This document shows, piece by piece, positions 1-6,261 of a stretch of 18,560 nt of DNA; positions within the stretch are counted from its first letter, which is position 1, and the number at the start of each line of letters is the position of its first letter. The position numbers were made by a program, and so were the translations under genes. Under the pieces are notes generated by a model. It did not search any database, was not told the origin of the DNA, and saw nothing but the letters and a program-made list of their open reading frames with translations. Origin of the DNA: JBAZBO01 sp041671425 (GTDB lineage: Bacteria; Patescibacteriota; WWE3; UBA101185; UBA10185); the NCBI GenBank assembly GCA_041671425.1, contig JBAZBO010000008.1, positions 1 through 18,560 on the forward strand, written 5' to 3'.

Positions 1-307
1 GTTTGCGGCCGCAATCGCCTTCCAAGAGTCCAACTGTGGTAGGAGAACCCCGAAGATAGAGGGGGTAGAAGAAACTTACAACGCATGGGGGTGGGGAGTA
101 TGGGGGGATAATCTCAGAACCTTCGGAAGCTGGGAGGAAGGAATTGAAAGGGTATCGAAATATCTAGGGGATAATTTCTTCTCCCAAGGCATAACTGACC
201 CCTGTGAAATTATGAAGACATATACTCCACCATCTGACGGTTCTTGGTGTGAGGGAGTAAAGTACTTTGGGGAGATAATTTCAGGTTACCAGACCCCCTC
301 AGACTAG
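1..307 (+). CDS. Lysozyme-superfamily (glucosaminidase-like) protein, C-terminal part
   Basis: The gene is cut by the left edge; the reading frame starts at base 2 and ends with TAG at 305-307, leaving 101 residues. The visible part begins with AAAIAFQESNCG, then has NAWGWGVWG and later YTPPSDGSWCEGV. The same landmarks (ESxCG, a WGxGVxG block, a YTPP motif followed by W and GV) recur in the complete gene immediately downstream, so the two are tandem paralogues. The Glu of the ES motif followed by an N-x-W/F-G block resembles glucosaminidase/lysozyme-fold peptidoglycan hydrolases, where that Glu is catalytic. The protein is presumably secreted, but its signal peptide would lie outside the window. 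Two extra cysteines (DPC and SWC), absent from the neighbour, could form a disulfide. The enzymatic assignment is inferred from motifs only. Confidence 0.6.
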   Translation, partial: FAAAIAFQESNCGRRTPKIEGVEETYNAWGWGVWGDNLRTFGSWEEGIERVSKYLGDNFFSQGITDPCEIMKTYTPPSDGSWCEGVKYFGEIISGYQTPSD

Positions 308-319
308 ACCTTTCCTATT

Positions 320-347
320 TTGGCAAAACCCCAAAAAATGCTATAAT
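320..347 (+). promoter_or_regulatory. Promoter of the second lysozyme-like gene, predicted leaderless
   Basis: A -35-like TTGGCA (320-325), a 16-base spacer containing an extended -10 TG (339-340), and a perfect TATAAT (342-347) lie before the GTG start at 356. Only eight bases separate the -10 box from the start codon, so transcription would begin at or within about two bases of the GTG. There is no Shine-Dalgarno sequence. This is the best-formed promoter in the window. Confidence 0.7.
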
Positions 348-355
348 TATCGTTT

Positions 356-889
356 GTGAAACGAATACTTTTGTTTATTGTATCAATATTTGCTCCATTT
401 ACTGCAACCTCGGTTGCAGCAGTTTTTGCTGCCTCAAAGGCCCCAGTAATTGAAGAAATGAGCTCATACGCTATAGAACACAAACAAGTGGATAGGGTAG
501 GGGTACTTCGTAATTTCTTGGCCAAATATAACTCGCCCTTGGTTGGGAGCGCAGAAGCCTTTGTGAAGGCTGCAGACATATATAATCTTGATTACAGACT
601 TCTTCCTGCCATAAGCTGCATGGAATCAACATGTGGGAGGTTCCTTATACCAGATTCCCATAACCCATTTGGTTGGGGTGTGTACGGCAACGGAAGTTAC
701 ATAAAATTTGATGACTACAATGAGGCCATCCATGGTGTGGCTGCTGGTCTGAACAGCCTGTACTTCTCAAAAGGGCTAAACACACCGGAGAAAATAGCGC
801 CTGTGTATACACCCCCTAACCACACAAAGTGGCTATGGGGAGTTAACTTCTTCATAAATCAAATGGATGAGATAGCCTTAAACATGTAA
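356..889 (+). CDS. Secreted lysozyme-superfamily (glucosaminidase-like) protein
   Basis: This 177-residue protein starts at GTG, chosen because a perfect TATAAT box lies eight bases upstream and because this start gives a clean signal peptide (basic MKR, hydrophobic residues 4-24, likely cleavage after VFA around residue 25). The mature part has a short helical region (residues 35-80) and then the conserved core: AISCMESTCG (85-94, candidate catalytic Glu90), NPFGWGVYG (103-111), YNEAIHGV (121-128) and YTPP (151-154). The ES plus NPFG arrangement is typical of glucosaminidase-type lysozyme folds, which cut the glycan chain of peptidoglycan. The core aligns with the truncated gene upstream, giving a tandem pair. 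Cys88 and Cys93 flank the catalytic motif. The likely role is wall remodelling or attack on another cell's wall; the substrate is not shown by the sequence. Confidence 0.7.
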   Translation: MKRILLFIVSIFAPFTATSVAAVFAASKAPVIEEMSSYAIEHKQVDRVGVLRNFLAKYNSPLVGSAEAFVKAADIYNLDYRLLPAISCMESTCGRFLIPDSHNPFGWGVYGNGSYIKFDDYNEAIHGVAAGLNSLYFSKGLNTPEKIAPVYTPPNHTKWLWGVNFFINQMDEIALNM

Positions 890-907
890 TGTATAATTAC
901 ACATGTT
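881..907. repeat. Imperfect inverted repeat over the tRNA-Leu promoter
   Basis: AACATGTAAT (881-890) and ATTACACATGTT (896-907) are inverted copies, ten base pairs with a two-base bulge, around a five-base loop GTATA. The repeat includes the last codons of the lysozyme-like gene and the whole -10 box of tRNA-Leu. It has no following T-run, so it is not a standard intrinsic terminator. It could be an operator, a weak 3' hairpin, or chance in AT-rich DNA. Confidence 0.4.
892..897 (+). promoter_or_regulatory. -10 box for tRNA-Leu
   Basis: A perfect TATAAT at 892-897 ends 13 bases before the tRNA 5' end at 911, predicting a start near 904 and a 5' leader of about seven bases to be removed by RNase P. 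I see no convincing -35 box. Confidence 0.55.
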
Positions 908-910
908 TAT

Positions 911-995
911 GGGCGGGTGGCGGAACTGGCATACGCGTACGGCTTAGAACCGTATTCCTAACGGAGTGAGGGTTCAAGTCCCTCCCCGCCCACCA
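911..995 (+). tRNA. tRNA-Leu (anticodon UAG)
   Basis: The acceptor stem GGGCGGG (911-917) pairs with CCCGCCC (985-991), followed by discriminator A and an encoded CCA (993-995). The anticodon stem TACGG/CCGTA encloses the loop CTTAGAA, giving anticodon TAG, which reads CUA and related Leu codons. The T arm is GAGGG-TTCAAGT-CCCTC (968-984). A long variable region marks it as a class II tRNA, as expected for leucine. The gene ends three bases before the stop codon of the convergent glycosyltransferase gene. Confidence 0.95.
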
Positions 996-998
996 GGT

Positions 999-3119
999 TT
1001 ATTTGTACAGTGAATCCTTTACACCAACAAGGAAATTTCTCATAAGGGAGTTCTTTTCCAACTTTATCTTAGGATTTGGCCTATATATCGAAGGTGGTTT
1101 CAGCTCAAGGGAGTCAGGAGTACCAAACGGTAGAAAGCCAAAATTGGAACTGATCGAGATAAAAAGTCCTTTCATCTTGTAATCTTTCCCAAGACGGGGA
1201 ATATTGAATAAAACCTCAAAATCTCCAGCAGGCAAATAATTGTGAAACAGTAGAATGTTCTTTTTATTTGGGGAGGAAGCATCGGGTAAGATAGATATAG
1301 TCCAGATGTATTTTTCGAGAACTTTCGTAATGCCCATATCAGTATCGCCTCGTAACCTGATCCTGTAGGAAACGCTCTGGTCACTATTGGAATTGCTCAT
1401 GGGGATAAAAACTCTGTTGGCCCGAATGTCCTCAGCAGAGAAAGTGAATTTGCCAGAGGAGACAACTTTTTCTTCCAAAAACAACTTAGGTGTGGAAACA
1501 ACCTCTTCGGGAGTTTTTTTCTCTAGCACCCATGCGTATTTAAACTTCTGAGCAATTTTATAGTTTAGAGCTATATAGTCCTCCACTTCTGACGTATATC
1601 CCATGAAGAACACATCCCTGTCTTGATTGTAGATGTCGTAATTGAGCTGCAAAATACGAGTCATGTAGCTCCACGAGTTGTATCCGGACAAGACTATATA
1701 TTCGGGCTGTTTTTCTGCTAGATCTTTAACCACTAATGGCGCTAGAAAAGGGGCTAACTCAAAATGTAAGGAGGAGTCTACTCTAGTCGGATTTCTTCTA
1801 CCTGCAAGGATGTGATATGAGCCATGTGGATAGGTGTATACATAATCATTCTCAGTCGTATTACTAGTCAAGAACTGTGTAACAGCAAGAAAATCATCTG
1901 TCACGTCCTTTTTGAGTGACAAACCAACAACTGGCAGGTAATTAGAATCTTCTATCTTCTCCCTCTTACCCACCGACAAAACTATATCTAGCATTTTTTT
2001 GGGAACGGGTATAAGTAACCAGGCAATCAGTAATAGAACAATCCAGTTGTACCAAGTTTTTTTCTTAAATGTGTCACGGGCAATGTACAGAATGGGCGCA
2101 ATAACAAAGGTCAAACCATAACTCACGTATCCAGCACATGGAGTAATCAATGGCCTGATGTACGAGGCGCAGGCGAAAAGAATAGGAGGAACAAGGAAGA
2201 CATACCTTCGGGATCGCGTTTTTTTATAATCCAAGGCTATAACTATCAGAATAAAGACCAAAGTAACAGGTACAACATATAGACTTGACTGAGCTACAAA
2301 TGACATTGGATCTGTTTTAAGATGGCGCAACCTGGGAAAATAATCCCGACAGGGGCTGTAAGCATAAAAAGAATCAGCTGACTGTTTAAGATATGTCAGG
2401 TAGTTACCAAGAGATCTGTGCATACTCAAAAAAAGAAAGAAGGGGAGGCTTATCACAACAAGTATAGCTGCACCTTTAAGCAAAACCGTCCTCATCTCCA
2501 AAAGGGCATCTCTATCAGTAATCAGTTTTACAAGTAGATAAATCACAAGGGCTATAAGACCAATGGCAGCATACTCAAGGCTAGATATAAGTGATAACCC
2601 TAAAAGAGAAAACCCAGCAAGTACTTTTCTATTAGCCTTATTTTCGACACCAAGAATGATAAGCAGTAACCCCAGCTCTGGTATTAAGTGCCGGAGTGAC
2701 GGAAATAGGAAGGCGGTTTCGTAGGATAACTCAAATAATAAAAACAGAAAGAAGTAAACTCTGTTCTTTTTGAAAAGTAGATATCCAATACACACTGCTA
2801 CCAATGCAGATAGTAAGGGCATAACTGCATAACCAATAACGTTAGAGATATAGAAGGTCTTACCACCAATTAGAAAAATTGGCAGTCCAATTAGCAGATA
2901 AAGCAGACCGTATTCCCAGTAAAAATCCTTGTATATTATCTCCCCATGTGAAAATCTGTGGAGAGCCTCAAAAAACAGCTGATCATCAAGATAATTGAAT
3001 TTCTGATTAGAAACTATAGACGCTCTGTCCAGGATCGGTAAAGACTTCAGCAGGAAAAATCCGACTATCAGGATATGAGGATAATAACTTCTCACTAGAT
3101 TCCACAGCTTGGTTCTCAC
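999..3119 (-). CDS. Polytopic membrane glycosyltransferase-like protein (GT-C type)
   Basis: The protein has 706 residues. The first half is a polytopic membrane domain with about ten hydrophobic segments between residues 13 and 372. The last 330 residues are soluble and probably face the outside. The first extracellular loop carries an acidic pair, LDDQLFF (44-50), followed by YKDFYWEYG (63-71). This matches the layout of GT-C glycosyltransferases (ArnT/PMT-like), which use polyprenyl-phosphate sugars and have acidic catalytic residues in that first loop. The start is GTG at 3119, chosen because TGG-TATACT ends six bases upstream, implying a leaderless mRNA. The divergent neighbour is a methyltransferase, consistent with surface glycan or lipid-linked sugar work. 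The family is inferred from topology and the acidic loop; donor and acceptor are unknown. Confidence 0.6.
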   Translation of the reverse strand: MRTKLWNLVRSYYPHILIVGFFLLKSLPILDRASIVSNQKFNYLDDQLFFEALHRFSHGEIIYKDFYWEYGLLYLLIGLPIFLIGGKTFYISNVIGYAVMPLLSALVAVCIGYLLFKKNRVYFFLFLLFELSYETAFLFPSLRHLIPELGLLLIILGVENKANRKVLAGFSLLGLSLISSLEYAAIGLIALVIYLLVKLITDRDALLEMRTVLLKGAAILVVISLPFFLFLSMHRSLGNYLTYLKQSADSFYAYSPCRDYFPRLRHLKTDPMSFVAQSSLYVVPVTLVFILIVIALDYKKTRSRRYVFLVPPILFACASYIRPLITPCAGYVSYGLTFVIAPILYIARDTFKKKTWYNWIVLLLIAWLLIPVPKKMLDIVLSVGKREKIEDSNYLPVVGLSLKKDVTDDFLAVTQFLTSNTTENDYVYTYPHGSYHILAGRRNPTRVDSSLHFELAPFLAPLVVKDLAEKQPEYIVLSGYNSWSYMTRILQLNYDIYNQDRDVFFMGYTSEVEDYIALNYKIAQKFKYAWVLEKKTPEEVVSTPKLFLEEKVVSSGKFTFSAEDIRANRVFIPMSNSNSDQSVSYRIRLRGDTDMGITKVLEKYIWTISILPDASSPNKKNILLFHNYLPAGDFEVLFNIPRLGKDYKMKGLFISISSNFGFLPFGTPDSLELKPPSIYRPNPKIKLEKNSLMRNFLVGVKDSLYK

Positions 3120-3125
3120 TTAAAA

Positions 3126-3134
3126 AGTATACCA
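3126..3134 (-). promoter_or_regulatory. Extended -10 promoter of the glycosyltransferase gene
   Basis: Read on the minus strand, TGG-TATACT (hexamer 3131 to 3126) lies six bases before the GTG at 3119. No Shine-Dalgarno sequence is present. The predicted transcript starts at or next to the start codon. The region where its -35 would fall overlaps the -10 of the divergent methyltransferase gene. Confidence 0.6.
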
Positions 3135-3153
3135 AAATACAAACAACAAAGAT

Positions 3154-3162
3154 TGTGATATC
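3154..3162 (+). promoter_or_regulatory. Weak extended -10 promoter of the methyltransferase gene
   Basis: TGT-GATATC (hexamer 3157-3162) ends eight bases before the ATG at 3171. The hexamer matches the consensus poorly (three of six), but the TG extension and the spacing follow the pattern of the neighbouring genes. It lies 25 bases from the opposing glycosyltransferase -10. Confidence 0.35.
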
Positions 3163-3170
3163 CTGTGGCC

Positions 3171-3914
3171 ATGAACAGCAGGGAATACGCAAAAATGGCA
3201 GGCTTTGAAAGGGAATACTGGTGGCATAAGGGCAGATTAAGGCTTGTTGACGCACTAATAAGGAAATATACAGCGGGAAAGGATTTAAAAATACTTGAAA
3301 TAGGCTGTGGAACGGGTGAGATCACAGAGTACCTACAAAGATATGGCGAAGTTATAGGTTTGGACTTTTCCGATGAGGCTATAAGGTTCTGCAAGCAAAG
3401 AAAACTAAAAAACATCTTTAAAAGAGACATTACACGCTTGAACGTAAAGGAATTTACCGACAAATATGGGAAATTCGACTTGATACTCACCCTGGACGTT
3501 ATGGAACATATAAGGGAAGACGCCATGGTGTTCGAAAAAATAAAACAAATGATGAAAGAAAATGGCATCTATATTTCTACAATGCCAGCATATAAGTTCC
3601 TTTGGAGCGAACATGACGAATCCCTTCACCATGTAAGAAGGTACCACTCTCTTGAAATACGTAAAAAGCTAGAGAGCGCTGGTTTCAAAATCATTAAGAA
3701 AACCTACTTTGTGGCTGCGATGTTCCCAGTTATCGCGTTTTTTAGAATGTGGAGCAACTTTTTCACAAGGAACGTAGAACCTCAGTCATCATACATAACG
3801 CTACCCAAACCTTTGAATGATCTCATGTACGAAATACTCAAAGTGGAAACCAGATTAGTAGAAAAATATAATCTGCCTGCCGGAACCACCCTTGTTACCG
3901 TGAGCACAATATAA
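3171..3914 (+). CDS. Class I SAM-dependent methyltransferase
   Basis: The 247-residue protein has a Rossmann methyltransferase core. Motif I is ILEIGCGTG (about residues 41-49), which binds S-adenosylmethionine; the acidic end of strand 2 is VIGLDFS (61-67); and DLILTLDVMEHI (about 103-114) is the usual post-II/motif IV region. The N-terminal EYWWHKGR is common in methyltransferases found in cell-surface glycan clusters. A hydrophobic stretch near residues 182-193 may touch the membrane. I chose ATG 3171 over the in-frame GTG at 3165 because the -10-like box would lie eight bases upstream of the ATG but only two from the GTG; the choice adds or removes just two residues. The substrate is unknown. 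The divergent glycosyltransferase suggests a glycan or lipid-linked precursor. Confidence 0.75.
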   Translation: MNSREYAKMAGFEREYWWHKGRLRLVDALIRKYTAGKDLKILEIGCGTGEITEYLQRYGEVIGLDFSDEAIRFCKQRKLKNIFKRDITRLNVKEFTDKYGKFDLILTLDVMEHIREDAMVFEKIKQMMKENGIYISTMPAYKFLWSEHDESLHHVRRYHSLEIRKKLESAGFKIIKKTYFVAAMFPVIAFFRMWSNFFTRNVEPQSSYITLPKPLNDLMYEILKVETRLVEKYNLPAGTTLVTVSTI

Positions 3915-3934
3915 CAAAACAACGCTTTATCTCA

Positions 3935-3943
3935 TGCTATACT
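3935..3943 (+). promoter_or_regulatory. Extended -10 promoter of the DedA-family gene
   Basis: TGC-TATACT (hexamer 3938-3943) ends seven bases before the GTG at 3951, with no Shine-Dalgarno sequence, again implying a leaderless transcript. It lies within the 36-base gap after the methyltransferase stop, so this gene can be transcribed on its own. Confidence 0.6.
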
Positions 3944-3950
3944 TTCCTTT

Positions 3951-4619
3951 GTGGTGCTAAAGCCATTGGTAAAGAAAATATTACTTGGAATACTGTCCCT
4001 ATCGCTTCTATACCTGCTTATAGACTTTCTGAACGCTAAGGTAACGCCCCAATGCATACTTGATTTCCTAAAGCCCTGGGGGGCTTTTGCGCCAGTCGTG
4101 TTTTTCATCTTCCTATGTTCCACCAATGTAATCCCACCCTTTCCGGTAGTACCATTCTGGCTGGTAGCTTTAGCTATCTTCCAAAAACCTAAAGCTATAC
4201 TGATCATATATGCAGCAAATGTTGCGGGTAACACGGCTAACTACCTAATAGCCAGGTACTTTGGCAGACCAACAGTGAGCAAGATTGTAGGTAAGGCGGG
4301 AATAGCTAAAGTTGAGGAACTGACAAGGGGGATTACCGGATTCACAGAGTTTCTTGTTGTCAGAACCTTTGGAGGAGGACTGACTGATTACATCTCGTAT
4401 GCAGCAGGGTTTACCAACATAAAGCCACTAAAGTATATTCTGGCAACGGTATTAGGTCTTATCCCAGTCACATTCATCGGCATATTTATGCTGAGCAAAG
4501 CCTTAAGTCTCAAAAATGTGAATACCATAGGCACACTGATCCTATTCTACTTAGTCAATTACTTTATGGCCCTGGCAACACCAGCTTTGATAATCGCAAG
4601 AAAGCGCAGGATGAAGTAA
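3951..4619 (+). CDS. DedA/VTT-domain (TVP38/TMEM64-like) membrane protein
   Basis: The protein has 222 residues with membrane segments around residues 9-27, 45-62, 67-78, 82-102, 161-184 and 192-216. The VTT-domain signature is visible: an AANVAGNTANYLIARYFGR stretch (88-106) and, later, VRTFGGGLTDYISYAAG (137-153), matching the conserved G-x-x-x-N-Y and R-x-x-x-x-x-x-D/N-x-x-x-x-A-G pattern of the family. DedA/VTT proteins are membrane transporters or scramblases, several of which return undecaprenyl phosphate or move phospholipids. That role would suit the neighbouring glycosyltransferase and methyltransferase, but the substrate here is inference. The start is GTG at 3951, supported by the -10 seven bases upstream; a second GTG follows directly at 3954. 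Confidence 0.8.
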   Translation: MVLKPLVKKILLGILSLSLLYLLIDFLNAKVTPQCILDFLKPWGAFAPVVFFIFLCSTNVIPPFPVVPFWLVALAIFQKPKAILIIYAANVAGNTANYLIARYFGRPTVSKIVGKAGIAKVEELTRGITGFTEFLVVRTFGGGLTDYISYAAGFTNIKPLKYILATVLGLIPVTFIGIFMLSKALSLKNVNTIGTLILFYLVNYFMALATPALIIARKRRMK

Positions 4620-4634
4620 AAATCCCATCTTTTG

Positions 4635-4643
4635 TGATAAAAT
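4635..4643 (+). promoter_or_regulatory. Extended -10 promoter of the tig-clpP unit
   Basis: TGA-TAAAAT (hexamer 4638-4643) ends nine bases before the tig ATG at 4653. There is no Shine-Dalgarno sequence. The predicted mRNA has at most a three-base leader and would cover tig, clpP and probably tRNA-Val. Confidence 0.55.
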
Positions 4644-4652
4644 ACCCAGGTT

Positions 4653-5552
4653 ATGAAAATACAAGCCAAAACATTACCTAAATCGACCATGGAAATGACC
4701 GTGACCATACCGGTTGTTGATGTAAAGGCCACTTACGAGGAAGTACTGTCTGAGGTGGTGAAAAATGCTGAGATCAATGGGTTTAGGAAGGGGCAGGCGC
4801 CCAGGGACTTAGTAGAAGAAAAGTCCCAAACCTCGGAATTGTACGGAGATGTTATCAATAAGCTTCTGCAGAAGTTTTATCCCCAAGCTTTAAAGGAACA
4901 GCACATAAACCCTATATCCAACCCGAAAGTGGAGATAAAAGGGTTTGATTTGAACAAAGACTTTGAATTCACAGCAACAATAGCCACCAAACCAGAAATA
5001 AAGATAGGGGACTTTAGAAAAGAGTTGAAAAAGGTATACGAGGAGAAAAATAAGACGTTCAAGAAAGAGAATGAGGAAAGGCTGAAGAAGGGCGAGAAGA
5101 TCGAAATAGATCATATTCATTTGAATCCCAACACCGTTGTGGACGCGCTAGTCCAGGTATCCAAACTGGAAATACCTGAACTCCTAATCGACGAAGAGTC
5201 CGACAGGATCACTTCTAGGCTAGTTGAGCAGGCTCAATCGGTAGGGATCTCTTTGGAGCAGTACCTGACCGCGCAGGGAAAGACTGCGGACCAGCTAAGG
5301 GAAGAGCATAAAAAACTGGCAGAGCAGAGCCTCAGGGCTGAGTTTGTTTTGGCACAGCTGGTAAAAGAGGAGAAAATAGAGGCCACAGAGGAAGATATAG
5401 AAAACACCGCCAAAGCAACAGGAGATGAGAACATAATCAACAATTTGAAAGACCCATTGCAGAAGTGGTATATAAAGAGTGTGTTGGAAAAGAATATGTT
5501 GATAAATAAATTGATCGAAGAGATCCAAGGAGAACATCATCATGATCAATAA
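4653..5552 (+). CDS. tig: Trigger factor, short form without the PPIase domain
   Basis: Trigger factor is the ribosome-bound chaperone that shields nascent chains at the exit tunnel. The N-terminal ribosome-binding domain (1-115) contains the signature GFRKGQAPR (43-51), the loop that docks on ribosomal protein L23. The C-terminal substrate-holding arms run from about residue 161 (VVDALVQVSKLEIPELLID, then DQLREEH and ALQ-like helices) to the end. The FKBP-type PPIase domain, about 90-100 residues in canonical proteins of about 430, is absent; a charged, Lys/Glu-rich linker (residues 121-152) takes its place, giving only 299 residues. The tail ends GEHHHDQ; these codons overlap the start of clpP by 11 bases. 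The overlap implies translational coupling of folding and degradation factors, as in the tig-clpP linkage of many bacteria. Confidence 0.9.
   Translation: MKIQAKTLPKSTMEMTVTIPVVDVKATYEEVLSEVVKNAEINGFRKGQAPRDLVEEKSQTSELYGDVINKLLQKFYPQALKEQHINPISNPKVEIKGFDLNKDFEFTATIATKPEIKIGDFRKELKKVYEEKNKTFKKENEERLKKGEKIEIDHIHLNPNTVVDALVQVSKLEIPELLIDEESDRITSRLVEQAQSVGISLEQYLTAQGKTADQLREEHKKLAEQSLRAEFVLAQLVKEEKIEATEEDIENTAKATGDENIINNLKDPLQKWYIKSVLEKNMLINKLIEEIQGEHHHDQ
5527..5532 (+). promoter_or_regulatory. Shine-Dalgarno of clpP inside tig
   Basis: AAGGAG at 5527-5532 lies nine bases before the clpP ATG (5542), within the last codons of tig. It fixes the clpP start and shows that the ribosomes of this organism do use Shine-Dalgarno pairing for internal genes, unlike the first genes of units. 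Confidence 0.8.
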
Positions 5553-6141
5553 CAACGTCTTAGTTCCTGTAGTAATAGAGAAAGACCCAAATGGTTACGA
5601 GAGGTCTTACGACATATATTCTAGACTTCTGAAAGACTGGGTGGTATTTGTTACTGGCCCTGTCGATCTAGCCGTGGCAAATACGTTCATTGCTCAGCTA
5701 TTGTTTTTGGAAAGCGAAGATGAAAAAAGGGACATAAATATTTACATCAACTCACCAGGCGGGGAAGTGTACGCAGGAATGGCTATGTTCGACACTATGC
5801 AGCATGTCAAAAATGATATAGCTACAATAAATGTAGGACTAGCAGCTTCAGCGGCAGCAGTGATACTAGCGGGTGGCACAAAGGGCAAAAGGGCGTCACT
5901 TCCTGGTGCATATTCTTTAATTCACCAAGTCCTGGGGGGTGCAGAAGGCCAGGCTACAGACGTAGAGATCACAGCTAGACACATGGTAGAACTCAAAGAG
6001 AGAATGGCAGAGATAATCTCAAAGCAAACCGGTCAAGCACTTGAAAAAGTAAGGGATGATATGGAAAGGGATAAGTGGATGAGTGCCAAAGAGACACTTG
6101 ATTACGGGATAATTGATAAGATAATAAAACCTAAGAAATAA
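5542..6141 (+). CDS. clpP: ATP-dependent Clp protease proteolytic subunit ClpP
   Basis: ClpP is the barrel-forming serine protease that degrades proteins unfolded by a Clp ATPase in the cytoplasm. The 199 residues match the family length. The catalytic triad is visible: Ser103 in GLAASAAA (the usual Met after Ser is Ala here), His128 in LIHQVLGG and Asp177 in ERDKWMSA. INSPGGEVYAGMAMFDTM (70-87) is the oxyanion-side strand and helix; GAEGQATDVEI (133-143) is the handle region. The ATG start is fixed by AAGGAG nine bases upstream and overlaps the end of tig by 11 bases. No clpX or other Clp ATPase follows, although clpX commonly does; the partner ATPase must be elsewhere. The stop codon directly abuts tRNA-Val. 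Confidence 0.95.
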   Translation: MINNNVLVPVVIEKDPNGYERSYDIYSRLLKDWVVFVTGPVDLAVANTFIAQLLFLESEDEKRDINIYINSPGGEVYAGMAMFDTMQHVKNDIATINVGLAASAAAVILAGGTKGKRASLPGAYSLIHQVLGGAEGQATDVEITARHMVELKERMAEIISKQTGQALEKVRDDMERDKWMSAKETLDYGIIDKIIKPKK

Positions 6142-6218
6142 GGGCTCCTAGCTCAGTTGGTTAGAGCGTCACATTGACATTGTGGAGGTCACAGGTTCGA
6201 GCCCTGTGGAGCCCACCA
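6142..6218 (+). tRNA. tRNA-Val (anticodon GAC)
   Basis: The acceptor stem GGGCTCC (6142-6148) pairs with GGAGCCC (6208-6214), followed by discriminator A and an encoded CCA (6216-6218). The anticodon stem TCACA/TGTGG (one G-T pair) encloses TTGACAT, giving anticodon GAC for Val. The T loop is the standard GTTCGAGC type. The first base of the tRNA follows the clpP TAA without a gap and I see no separate promoter, so it is probably cut from the clpP transcript. Confidence 0.95.
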
Positions 6219-6261
6219 TAAACCCTGGAAAATCATCCCGTTTTGATGCAAAATGTAATAG

